Below, piece after piece: positions 1-13,200 of a DNA stretch of 64,000 nt. The position numbers were made by a program, and so were the translations under genes. This DNA is from Branchiostoma floridae (lineage: Eukaryota; Chordata; Leptocardii; Amphioxiformes; Branchiostomatidae). The notes beneath the pieces were generated by a model that was given only the letters and a program-made list of their open reading frames with translations, did not search any database and was not told the origin of the DNA. The DNA lies in contig NC_049988.1 of the NCBI RefSeq assembly GCF_000003815.2, forward strand, positions 23,602,842 to 23,666,841, in the 5' to 3' direction. Within the stretch, counting starts at the first letter, position 1. Each line of letters starts with the position of its first letter.

Positions 1-920
1 CAGATGAAAGCTCAATTGTTTTGCTTTGTAGTGTATTGTCTATGTTCCGTATGGTGAATCTTGAGAACAGTGCTGTGTTGTTGAAGCCAATGCAATTTCC
101 CAACACTGCCTATGGAATATAGTTGATGATAGCTCCTTGCATATAGCTGTAGATTATCATCTCCTTTTCTTTCTCGAGGATTGTTTCCAAAGCTTTAATT
201 TCAATGACTGTAAGCTATGCATAATTTTGTAGTTGTTGTGTCGGCCATACTGAAGACATTGTTTAGCTTCTGTCATGTTTTATCAAAATTCGAGAGCCTA
301 TCTTTACATTAACCCTATTCAGACCGGGCTTTTTTGGTCATCCCTGGACCGGGGGGGGCTTTTGAGGCCCTCCACTTCTAAGTCCTATAACTCTAAAACG
401 ACGTGCCGTAGGGCCACCAAATTTTCAGGATATGATAGCGACATAATATCTGACAAGTATATGACGTTTGACGTTACGTTGACGTAAGATGACGTAATTA
501 TGACGTCTTCAATTTAATTACATTGGCCAAACCCATGAAAAATGGGTATTCTCAGAAAACTTCAAGTTATGCTGCAAAAATGTAACAACAAGTGCAGATA
601 ACAGAATAATAATGTTTATTACGACTTGCGTTACCAATAGCGACGTCAATGACGTCAATATGACGTCATAAAATGACGTCATGCACATCTAAGATACGAG
701 TTGGGCTCCGCCATATTATATCCACCACCTTGAATTTTTGAAAATACTTTTTTTGCAACAAATAATCACAAAGGGCAATGGAAATAGACTAAATTCATCC
801 ATTTAGATGGTTTTTGATGAAAAAATACCAGGTAGTTACAAATTTTAAGGGATAATTAGCTTGTTATTCTTGATCTGGCCATTCGGTCCGCCATCTTGGA
901 TTTTACGAGTGCACGTTTAA
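1..920. repeat. Repeat-derived sequence left of the first gap
   Basis: No coding exon is visible here. From about 310 to 915 the sequence reads like a dispersed element: a G-rich start near 340-360, a central stretch with many TGACGT/GACGTCA motifs (about 465-510 and 640-685), and a GCCATCTTGGATTTT motif near 890-905 that also occurs in the arms of the long-TIR element at 59.4-62.6 kb. It probably lies in an intron downstream of exon 21 of the giant gene. A short ORF at 275-487 lies inside it and I do not regard it as a gene. Confidence 0.45.
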
Positions 921-1020
921 NNNNNNNNNNNNNNNNNNNNNNNNNNNNNNNNNNNNNNNNNNNNNNNNNNNNNNNNNNNNNNNNNNNNNNNNNNNNNNNN
1001 NNNNNNNNNNNNNNNNNNNN
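921..1020. other. Assembly gap (100 N)
   Basis: A run of exactly 100 N, the usual size for a gap of unknown length. It lies just downstream of exon 21 of the minus-strand adhesin gene, so further exons may be hidden in it. Confidence 0.99.
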
Positions 1021-1061
1021 GGTCCACGATGTTCTGTAAGATAAACGTAACTCTAACCTAC

Positions 1062-1256
1062 CTTGACCATGGCTTGTTCCATGGCCGAACGTCTCCATGG
1101 TGACGATGTTCTGTGGTTCCTGCTGACAGAACATCTGCAGCTGCTGGTAGGACAGGGCGGGCTGCAGACTCAGCACCAGCTCGGAGCCCCGCCCGAAGTA
1201 CGCCGGCTGGTCCCGCAGTACCGAGATGTCCACTTGGTCGTTACGCACCACGATGG
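1062..1256 (-). CDS. Adhesin exon 21: last visible exon
   Basis: It joins exon 20 in phase (TIVVRNDQVDISVLRDQPAY) and continues FGRGSELVLSLQPALSYQQL, ending with ETFGHGTSHGQ. The fold is not recognised. The acceptor is ATCCTCAG and the donor GTAGGT, so the gene continues beyond 1062 into the gap or out of the window. Confidence 0.78.
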
Positions 1257-4200
1257 CTGAGGATACAGAGGTTTCATTCGTAAGGCGAAGATTAGAAACA
1301 AAATTAGAGAGGACAAAGGTTTAATACAGATGGACTTCCATTTTTCTTGCCCCCCTAACACTGCATCCCCAAAATACCCCCCAAACTACCACCACCTCAC
1401 TTACCCTCCTTTCCTTCTTACTCTCCCATATCTATAGACATTCATTCATATATTCAATCAGCTACTCCAACAACAGAACCGTCTTATTTGTGAGAGGATA
1501 TTCGTAGGCTCCCAATGCCCGTCACTCATGCAGTCGCCGCCATTCCAACTCACACGTACTCGCTCACTCACTCACACAATCACTTGATCATTAGTTGGGA
1601 CATTAATTCATGAATTAATTCATCTACCCAAGCGACAGAAAAGCCGTACTTGTAAGAGATACCCTCAGTTCCGGACAAGCGGTGGTGACGTGCCGTTAGC
1701 GTGAGCCGAGTCCTTCACGGCGCTTACAACGACAACTTTTCTTACTAATACCAACTAATCCCAATAATAAAAAGCCCGTACTTGTAAGAGAGGGTATCCG
1801 TAGCCCCCAGTTCCCCACCAGTGGCGGTGACGTGTCGTTAGCGTGAGCAGAGTCCTTCACGGCGTTCAGCAGGCAGTACGGCGACCACTGGTCCTCCGGT
1901 AACGGCGCATGCGTCAACTCGTCAAACCCGCCACACGGAGCAACCGGGTTAACGCTGACAGTCCATTCCCCAACCTGGTGATGGTTGTTGTTAATTTGCA
2001 CATAAAAATAAGGAAATAAGTAACAGCATGGGAAAGGAAACATGCAGGAGAGACCAGAAACGCATTAAGTCTGCCCACAAAGTGAGATTATAAATACGAT
2101 CATAACAATTACTGTTGTGTGTTAATTACAACATACACATATGAGCAAAAGAAAAGAAGAAAAAAGCGGAAAACAAACTAAACGGTAATAGTACAATCAA
2201 ATAAAATCTAACAAAATACACCAAATGAAAGAGGAACGTTTGTGAATAATCAGTACAAATTAGAAGCACAAAGGGTAAATAGCAAAGTACAAGTGAACAA
2301 ACCTTAGGCTCTATCTGCGGGTACCCTACGTCAGCGATAGTGATGTCCAACACTCGCGGGCTCACCCAAGTGCCGGTAAAGGCGTCGGCATTGCTGGCCA
2401 CGGTTAGATTCGTGCTGAAAGTGAACATCTTATGCAGATCGTTTGCTGTGATCACAGACCCCGCTTGTCCAAAGGGTGGCATATTGGTGTCCTCGTTAAA
2501 AACAATGCGGAGAGAGTCCCCGGAAGAATATTTCGAGTCAGCCTGAATGTCTTTGTTTCCCGTTCCGGATATGGCCGTGACGTTGACCATATAAGGGCTT
2601 GGGGCGGTTATCATGACTCTCACGACGTTGCCGCTACACCGGGATGACTTGTACTGCGTGTTCTTGTCGCAGACCTGGATGTAGAAACTGTCGTAACCGC
2701 TCTCGTTCTGTCTCGGTGTGAAGGTTATGGCGGGTACGGCTGAAGACGTGTCTACTGCTGCGGTGCCTTTAGCAGGTTGGGAGGTTATGGCTAGTGTTGT
2801 CGCGTTGAGGTCGGTTGTGTCTATCATTTGGTAGAAGGTCAAGTTCATTCCGTTGTTTAGGAGTCCCTGCGCTTGTACGTCATCGGGGTCATGTACGGAC
2901 ATATCCGCTGTGGTGTACGCGTCATTTAGGAGGGTGTCTATGGGGTTTATGGTCACTACTTCATACCTGCTGGTGACGATGTGGAATGCTGACACATCCG
3001 GGGCATCGTTCGTGTTCATGACGTATATCGTTACCGTGGCAACCGAACAGGCGATGTGGGTGCCCGTGACGTCATACTCGTGACCTTGGTTCATTTCCAG
3101 CTGTCTCTGGCAGCTGGGAATCCCCGATACATACCCTCCAGTCAGCCTGGCCTCCCGTTGGTCGCACGGGTCGCAGACGGCGTAGGCAAAGCTGTCGTCA
3201 CCCACGTATCCAGGCAACGGTTTGTATTGCACCAATCCCGCGCTGCTGATGGCCTCCAGCTCCCCGCCTCTCTCTGACGTCACTTCCGTTTGGTAGGCAC
3301 CGGAAATGGGGTCCACCAGCCGAAGAGTTAAGGATGAAAGCTCGCTGGTCTCCAAGTCGCTGTAATGATCGCCGACGTTTATGACACTCGTGACGTCTTC
3401 GGACGCGTAGACGTCGAAGGGGTTGACGACCGGCGGGTCGTTGACCTCTAGGATGGTGACGATGATCATACCGTCCAAGTTACATAGTCCGGAGGAGTCG
3501 CAGGCCTGTGGAGGGATTCCATGTAGAAAAAGGTGTTAATGAATTAATATATTATCATTGTGTTCTACTCTGTGGGTGTCTTGCCCGAAAGACATCAGCC
3601 GAGGTCACATTTCCAAACCGGGGCCCGATCGGGCTGTTTGTGAAATGAGAAAAGAAAATATATACGTAAAAATACACACAAATAATGGCCAAGAATATTC
3701 TCTTGACGTCTTGTGTAGTTTGGTATATTCTATTCCCGAAAGCTGCCCGGTCAGATCCCAGCTTGGGAATATGACGCTAGCCTGGCTACACGTTATAAAA
3801 GTGGGTAACTGCATTCGTCAACAAACATTATTGGAGATCTAGATAAAACAAACAAAATTTCCGTAGACCCCACCAGGTAGTGTATGAGGTCCTTAGAGAG
3901 GAGGGTACTCTAAAGCATGTAGATGACATGGGATGATAAGAGTGTAGAACCCACCTGGTAGTGTATGAGGTCCTTCCCGCTCCTGTCCGTCCCGGCCGCG
4001 ATGTGCACCAGGCCGGTCCGGTTATCGTACCGCGCCGTGAGAAGGCTCGGGGACGGCTCGGTCAGGCTCACCGAGTCCACCGTGCCGTTAGCATCCTCCG
4101 TATCGGTCAGCACGGCGCCCAGGTGTAACGTGTAGTTAGTCTCTTCGTACATGTCTATGTACTGGGGCGGGGCGACAGGGGCGTCGTTCACCGAGATCAC

Positions 4201-7200
4201 TGAGATCTGGATCTGCGCCTAAAATAGAATACAATAGATACATAAATTCCACGCACTGCACTACGTGAGTGAAGTTACTGGGGGATCGTTCAGTACATGA
4301 CCGAATGAACACTCCTTGGCCGGCTACACCTCTTTACCAGCTTATATCACCGTAGGATCTGCTTGTGTTAAAAAATGCACCTTCCGAAAAAACAGTTGAA
4401 AACATACATGTAGAAGTTTGAATTGAGAACATATTGACATCAATATTTGTCATGCTGCTGTCTGTGAAGTCGTTCATCTTTTAATCACAACTTTCTCTAT
4501 TGCTGATTGTACAATCAGAATTTTCTTTAGAAATATCAAGTCATGTTGTATACTCTTAGGAGTATCTGGCTTAACAAGAAAGTTCACTTGTTCCTTACCT
4601 CCGTGCAGAGCTGCATCGCGTCCCTGTCGCACACGCGGATGTCGAACGTAACGTCATCAGGGTTGGTGCTGTAGAAGTGAGCGGGCGGCGTGTACGTCAG
4701 GTCGCCGGCGTCATCGTACGTCAGCAGCCCCAGTGAGACGTTCCGCGTCACGTCAACGTCAGACGCGTCGATGACGTCTTCTGCGTCAGAGATGTTCAAC
4801 CCGCCGGGTAACCTTATAAGGAGCGGGGTGTCCTCCTCTGTGTAGACAGTCGTAGAACCGACTCGCGGGGGGTCGTTTTCAGAGGAGACCTGGGGATACA
4901 TTTACCTATTTATTCAATGTATTCACAATATGTTCATTATAAAACAACAAAGCGCTTATGATACCAAATTGCACATGAAATAGCAATGTAAGAACAGTAT
5001 CAAAGTGATAACCAGAAAGGTGACATACAAATCATGAAAATACATTCACATCTTTTAGACTTATCGTGTTCCGATGTATGCAACTCAAACGCTCCCTGTA
5101 GTTCCAAAGACAATGCTAGGGGCAAAACGTCTTTTCGACCAAAAGGGCAATCTACAAACCAATCAAAGAATGTACAGAGCAGAAGATAACAGATTTCTTC
5201 TGCAGTACTATAGGAAGCCGCTGGGAGCCCATAGTTCTTACTCGGCCCTTTTTGGCCAACCCTTACCAACATGCCAAATATCATGAAGATACATCCATTG
5301 CTTCTCGAGTTCTGGTATTCACCAACAGGTAGAGATAACTTCTTAACGAAGGTAATAAAGTGAATTAACATAATAACATGTCACCCACCTGGATATTTAT
5401 GACTCCCTGTGCGCACTCTCCTTCACTGTCACACGCATAGAACACAACACGGTCCTCCCCCACATAATCCACGTCAGGGGAGTAAGTTATATGGGTGGAA
5501 ACCGTGTAGAGAGTGTTGAACGGGTTGTCTGCATCTTCTATGAGGGTTTCTACCATCGCCGTGGTGTTGTGGACAGCTGCGCCATGCGTTGTGTCGTTTG
5601 TGATGATGGCAAATGGCGTGCGCTGTTCCACATCTGATACAACCACTCCTACAGTAATGGGAACGTCCTCATTTGTTTGTATAGCGTTAGCCTGATCCTG
5701 TCCGCTGGTTACAGTAAGTGTTGGTGGGTCGTTCACTGCAGCTACTGTTATAGTGATGGTGTTTTCTATACAGGCGCCTTCGCTGTCACAGAAGCGTACT
5801 CCGATTTGCTCCTCGCCGTAATAGTTAGCAGCTGGCGTGAAGTTCATCACCCTAAAGTCTGCTGAGAACTCTGTGTTACCAGTGGTTGGGTAACTGGTCA
5901 CTGCGACGCTTGGATAGCTCGAATCTTCGCTCGTGTCGTCTTCAACGTCTTGGACGAACGTCTTCAGATTTGTAGACACGGGCGTGTCTTCTTGGGTGGC
6001 GATGATCAAAGGTAAGACCGGTTCTGGTGGATCGTTTACTGAGATGACGTCGATTGTTAGGGTGTATGTTTCGGTACAGGCGTGCTCTGAGTCGCAAACA
6101 CGGTAGGATAGATCGTATTGCCCGAAGTCGTGTAAGACAGGGGTGTAGTGGAGATCGCCTTCGCTGGTAACAGTCAAGTCGCCGCTGGTTGGGTAAGACA
6201 TCACGCTAACCGAAGACGTTGTCAAGTTTTCTTCGGGGTCGTAGAAGAGGCTGAAGGCGGTGATCGTCAGGTCGTTGTCTTCGAGAGTCGTGAAGGAGGT
6301 CGTGAGAGTGTCGCTAACCGGTCGTGGTGGGTCGTTCACACGTACGACTGTTATGAGAGAGTTGATGAGGGAGCTGGTTTCGCCTTGGTCGTCTGTTACG
6401 ATGATGTTGATCATGCGCTCGCCTTCGGTAGGGTTATCGTGTGCAGTACAGTATCTGGCCACTAGGAGGAGCTCCTTGGCTTGTACCGGAGTGAACGCAC
6501 CGCGAAGCTGTATTGATGAGTGCACGGAGTCTGCTGTACAAAGCGTTGAGTTATACACCAGAATCTGGCTGTACTGTGTCTGGTCAAATAGCTCACTGTC
6601 AGACAAGAACGACAAATCGAAGAAAACGCCTTCGAAACCCTCTTCTGTAACGTTAGTAACGTTGATGAAAACCTCCGAAAGAAACGTACTGTCTTCGTCG
6701 GAGACAGTTACGTTGGAGTCAACAATTGGAGACGGGAGAAAATCTTCGATAAACACCCCAGTATGTGTAGAACTCCCGTTGGTGAGGACAATAGAAGGTG
6801 GATCATTCACCGAGACAATGCTGACTGTGATGTTCATAGCGATGCTTTCTGTTATCCCATCGCTAGAAGTAAAGGCGAGAACTCTATCTACAGTGGCGGG
6901 TTCGTCTTTAGTGTTCTGATAGGTCACAGTTTGTAACGTGGTCTGATACTCCTCCACGCTTGCTACGCCAGAGATGTGGAGAATGCCTGAGGTCGCGTTG
7001 AAGACGGAAAACAGAGCTTCTGGGGTTGACACGTTCAGAATCTCCCATCCTTGGTCCATCAGGTTGGTGATAGCTACAGAGGCTGACGCGAGGATCGTAC
7101 TGTCAACATCTGATACTGTTACACCTGGCGAAACTGGCACAGGTGAGCCCTCTTCTGTAAAGGAGACGTCAGTGGATGCCGAAGACAACGTTGGCGCGTC

Positions 7201-10200
7201 GTTTTGCGTCTCGAAGATGATGTAAGCTGTGCCTACATCAGATTGAAGGTTTCCGTCAGACACGGTGAACTCCACAACGCGCTGTTGCGGGTCCGGGTCG
7301 CCGTGTGTGTTGGAATAAGACACTGTTCTAAGCACAGCGGCATAGTTTTCTACAGTATCCTCACCAGAAATATAGACTAAAGATTGATTTGCGTTTACGT
7401 ACGTAGCCATCAGCGATGTACCCAAAGTGTCCACTGTAATCGTTTCATACCCATAGTCAGGGTTGTTTACCAGCGTTACGTTAGCGTACGCCAATAGGCT
7501 GTTGTCGTTGTCTGTTAGACTCAAACTGTCAGCGACGGTCATGTCGCCACTTCCTTCCGTGTACACGGCGATGACGTCAGATCCGGCGGTGACGTCACCG
7601 TTGAGGTCGATGACCGGAGGGTCGTTGACCAGGCTGATGTTGATGGTGAGGTGGGCGAGAGAACTGTTGTGCAGTCCGTCCGATGCGTACATGTACACGT
7701 GTCTGGTTGTGGGTTTGGGTTCTTCAGCGGCGTTTGCATAGGTGAGTGTCTCCAAGGCGGATTGAAACATACTTAAAGAGACTGGCCCACTAAGACGCAA
7801 GGTAGCGTCGTCTGGTTGATACGAAGACGTGATACCTTCTGTAGACGTCACGGATAATGATTCTGACGCCCCATCGTAGGCAGGCTCGATCCAAACCACT
7901 ACAAACTCCATTGGGAAGTCACCACTGTCGCAGTCAGTAAGTGAGACATTCCGTCCGATGGGGGTTGGTAAGTCCTGCCCTTCTGTGAATACAAACACAC
8001 CGCTTGCTTCTAACACTGGAGCACAGTCGTTTATGACTTCCACATCGACACTCGCGACGACAACGTTACTCTGCAGTCCTTCCGTGTCGGTGACGTAGTA
8101 GGTGAGGGTTCTGGAGCCTGGTTGTGGTTCCGAGCCGTTGTGTTTGTACGTTACGGTACGTAGAACATCTTGGTAGGCTTGCACACTTGCTTGACCTGTT
8201 ATAGTGAGTGTACCGCTCGGAGAATCAAAGTCAGACGACATAGAAGTGTTGCTGGTATCGACTGCTAGTGTCTCCAAGTCTGGCGACAAGGACTGGACAG
8301 TCACGACTGCTTCAGCCATGAAGAAGTACTCATTGTTGTCGGCGTCAGACAGGGTGAGATTCTCAGGATCCACCACGAAGACTTCATCACCGTCTTCGGT
8401 GAAAGTGAAGTTGAAGGAGCTGACGGTAAGAACTGGCGCGTTGTCGCCAAGGAGTTGGACGGAGATACTGAAGTCTTCACAAGTCGTGTTGTGTCCATCG
8501 TCTGCACAGATCCGGACCTCCCGAGTGAAGTTGTCAGGTTCAGGTTCATTATTGTAGTACATAACGGACCGAAGCAGAGTTACATAGGACGTGATACTGA
8601 CTGCGGATTGGTTGAAGGGAGCTTGCAGTGTCATTTCACTTGTTCCGTTAAAGGCTATGTGTTCTACGGTGGCTCCTCCTATGAAAGCAACGCTGCTACT
8701 GTCACTTATGGTCAAGTTTTCGACACTCGTTCCGTTGAGAAGAAACCCTTCGTCACCTGTAGAGTTCTGCAAGGAGATGGTCATTTTCTTGAGATCTACT
8801 CCGTCTCTGTCTAAGACGTTAAAGCTGTCCGGAAGCAAGGAGATGGGATCCCCGTCCTCTACGAAGTCTAACGAATATTCTGAAGAAAGTGTGAGCTCTG
8901 GAGGGTCGTTGACGGACAGAACGTCTATGGTAGCGTTGACGGCTTCCGCGCTAAACTCACAGGTGTACACGTTGGAGCAAACGGTGGTGTCGACCCCGAA
9001 CTGAGCGACCATGCCGGCCGTTGTGCCCGTGTTGTCCCATGCTTTGATGGACACGTACGGGCGGTCTCTGGGATCGCGTGGAGAACCCTGCGCGTCTATC
9101 TCCGTGTTAAAATCCGCTTCTGGAAGAAACCGGATTCTGCAGCTCGCCGAGAGGAGGGTCGCCTTTTCCGGCAACGGGTCGGGAGGGACGACGAAGCCGT
9201 AATACATTCCGCCAATCATGTCTTGCCACGTGGCGTTGTCGCATTCGCAGCACGACTGCCACGCCCCGTATCGGGTGTCCGCACCCACCACAGCGACCCC
9301 CACGTCACTGCCCACGTCACTGTCTACGTAGATGTCCTCGACTAGTGTCAACACAGTTGTTCCGTTGTTGTCAACGTCTTGTACATCTTCTGCGATAGAT
9401 TCTAACTTGGTGACGTTGGTCAAAACTGGCGCGTCATTGGTTACCACGATGGTCACGTGGGCGCTCGCAGTTTCGCTGAAGTCATTACCATCGAACACAG
9501 TGACGCTGACCGTCCGACTGAGCAGGTTTGGGTTGGTGTAAGAGTTTGCGTAGGAGAGCGTGCTGAGCACAGATCTGAAATCTTCCAGGGGAGCGGAATC
9601 AGCGATAGTATCGTTAGGAGCGATCGTCATCTGGAACGGGCACACGGATATAATGTTTTTCGTGAGGTTTGTTCCGTCTAGATTGACTGTCACCTCTTCA
9701 ATTGAAGATGACGACTCCGAGCAGTTGTTTAAAGCTTCGCCATCAATACTCACTGTGGCGCGAACAAGATTATTGTTGTCTACATCGGTAAGGCTATACC
9801 CGTCTCCGACAAGAGTGACAGGGCTGCCGTGTTCTGAGAAAAACACTTCTACATCGCTGCTGGCGAACTGTAGCTCCGGTGGGTCGTTTACGGCAGTGAC
9901 TTGGATCGTGACGTTGATGAGTTCCGAGCCGAACTCGTTCTGATCGCTGTCGGCGTACCCCGTGACTTCAACGCCGTAGCTGGAGGAGGATGCCAGTCCG
10001 GTCTCCGTGTTGTCCCAGCCCAGGATGGTAACGTAAGGCCTGGGCGCCATGTTTTCTGCGTTCACGTTTGGTTGCGGTAGAAACCTTACGCGGCAAGTCG
10101 ATTTCAGTAAGGTCGCACTGGCTAGAGTAGGGAGTGGAGGAACCACGTAACCAAGGTGATACCCGCCAACGAAATCCAACCAATCGTACGGCTGGACACT

Positions 10201-13200
10201 GTCGCACGTGTACTGCCAATCGCCGTGCGTCTCGTCCACCGTAACCACGGCAACACCCGCGTCATTTCCGGTGTCCCTGTCCGTGTAGTGTCCGGCCAAC
10301 ATGGCGGACACGGAGGTGCCCAGGTTGTCGTCTGACGCGATGTCTTCTGTGATGGTTGCCATGGTGACGCCGTCAGTGACCAATGGGGAGTCGTTGGACG
10401 GCAGCACGGTGATGGAGGCGATGGCTTCTGATTGGCTGAACGCGCCCGTTGGGCTCGTGTAGGTGACTGACACCTAGCAACGAAAAACAACACAGTTTTC
10501 TTTAGATTACCTCAAAGCCTTTGTGTGTTTGTGTACATGTAAGATCCACAGTTATGCTCTGAATATGTAGCCTCCCCAAAAGGGGTGGGTACGGATTCAG
10601 AAAATTCAGGTCCAGGTCCAGAAATCCTATCTTCATATAAACAACACTAAGGTCGACTACGTTTGACTCAAGAAACTTGGTAAAACATGCAAAATAAGAC
10701 AGAACAAAATCCTTTAACATAGCACATCCCTTTTGTAGTTTCTCCTTGGCTAATTAAAAATGACCAACAGATACACGCCGTACCCCTGTGTTCCCAGCCG
10801 TTCCCGTGGTAAAGTCCCAGGCCCGGTAGTACAGGAAGGCTGTGCCGGAGAAGTCAGGCTCGGGCCGGAAGCGAAGTCGGTACCGTCCGCCGTCCCCGTC
10901 CTCTCCCAGCAGCACGGCCGAGCTGCCCGACACCGCCCCGAGCTGGGACCACGTGGTGCCGTTATCCGTGCTGTACTCCCACAACCCGTTAGAGCTGTCA
11001 GCGCCTGTGGAAATAGATCAACATATCAATCCATCTGTAAGTGCTTTAATTTATCACTCAATCAATCACATTCAAATTTGGTCCCATTATCCGTGCTCTC
11101 AAACGCCGTTACAGCTGTCAGCGCCTATGGCATATCACTCAATAAATCAACCCATAGATCAATTAATTGATCTACCAATCAGTCCATTGATTAATCGATA
11201 ATCAATAAATCCATATATCTATACTGTAGTTCAGATTTTTAAAAAAGCCAGAACAAAAACCAACAGTCGCTGCGTGATCGATGAGATTAAGTGAGAAAGA
11301 GAGACGCGTTGTGTGATTGAACGGCAATCAGTGATAATTCCAAAGTGAGGATGATTCAAAGCGATTGTGGAAATTAGGCTGGCGTATTGAAATGAAAGAG
11401 ACAGATGCCTGAGATGCATAGAATGGGTGAGTGAAAAAATCAAGTGTGTGAAAGACCTACTAACCAGTCACTGCGATGCCGATGTTCTGCTGCGTGCCGG
11501 GCCACGTCAGGTCCACGTCATCACAGTTGGACAGTAGGACGGTGATGGCGTCACCAGCAGGATCCGTGACGTCTTCGTCAATGGGGGTAAACGTCACCAC
11601 TTGTGAGGTGTCGACGGTCGGTGCGTCATTGGAGGACTGCACGGTCAACGTCACTGTCACGTGCTCCTCACTGTGATAGAAGTTCGGTCAGTCTTTCAAC
11701 CTTTCTTACACTTATTAGACATATGTATGGCTTTCTGCTTGCCCCTTGATTGATTGCTATGATGAAAGCTGTAAATGCTATATCTGTACGGAAAGTAAAG
11801 GTTTTAACAACAAACTTTCGGTCAGTCGCCGGACATATTTTAACTGTTTTCTATGTTTTGCCAGAGAAATTATGAAGGCACGTTTTGTATTCCCGTACCT
11901 GAATGGACCGGTGTTGTCCGTGTACGTCGCGTTCACAAAGTCACCGTTGTTGAGGGATGATGTAGAGCCTAGATGAGGAAAACATCTTTTACTGAGTCTA
12001 TGAGCAGGTTTTGGACTTATATCAGCACAAACCAAAATGTACAAATATTACATGAAATGACATTCAATTGAAACAAAACAGCAACAAAAATTCAACACGG
12101 TGCCCGACCGGGCCAAAAACATATCCCGAGGGACGAAAGGTGCCCCACAGGGCCACGTCCAAAAGTGCAGAATTAGAAAAATATCGCGTAATCTGCCCTG
12201 CGGGGACCCTTCTTCCACTTGGGACTTCTAAGCAAGAGGTTAAGATATCAGGCTACAAGTTTGCCTCACCTGAGAGGTCCCAGGCCACGAAGCTGATGGT
12301 GGACTCGCCGCTGAAGTTGGGGTCCGGGATGAACCGGAGGAAGTTGAAGTATTCCGCTTTAAGTACCACGGACAGCGCCGACAGCGTGCTGTTTCTGAAG
12401 ACTGTCCCGTCCGGCTGTCTCACCCCGTCAGCTATCTCTGTAACAACATCAACAACAACCTTCAGTTAACCTGCAGTACCACGGACAGCGCCGACAGCGT
12501 GCTGTTCCTGTAGACTGTCCCGTCCGGCTGTCTCACCCCGTCAGCTATCTCTGTAACAACATCAACAACAACCTTCAGTTAACCTGCAGTACCACGGACA
12601 GCGCCGACAGCGTGCTGTTCCTGTAGACTGTCCCGTCTGGCTGTCTCTCGCCGTCAGCTATCTCTGTAATAGTAATAGCAACTAGTAGTTAGACTTGAGC
12701 AAATAGGACAGCGCCGACGGCGTGCTGTTTTTGTAGCCTGTTCTGTCTGCCTGCCTGTCTCACGCTGTCTGAAATAGCATTTCTGAAATAGTAACAGCAA
12801 ATGGAGGTCAGCATTCAGCACCAAAGACAGGACCTTAAACATGCTGGTCTTGGTAAAATAACTTTCAGGATTCAACTAGTATTCAACTTTCAGCAACATT
12901 GACAGCGCCGACAGCGTGCTGTCTCTGTAGACTGTCCCGTCCAGCTGTCTCATGCCGTCAGCTATCTCTGTAACAACATCAACAGCAGCCTTTAGTACCA
13001 CGGACAGCGCCGACAGCGTGCTGTTCCAGTAGACTATCCCGTCCGGTTGTCTCATGCCGTCAGCAATCTCTGTAATAACACCAGGAACTATCTCTGGAAT
13101 AGTAACAGCAACTGCTAGTTAGACTTGAGCAAATAGGACAGCGCCGACAGCGTGCTGTTTTTGTAGACTATTCCGTTTGCCTGCCTGTCTCACGCTGTCT

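Noticed and set aside
5389-10473. The giant repeat exon as bacterial contamination
   Set aside because: It has good acceptor and donor sites, joins neighbouring exons in phase on both sides, and lies in one strand-consistent chain with introns full of animal MITEs.
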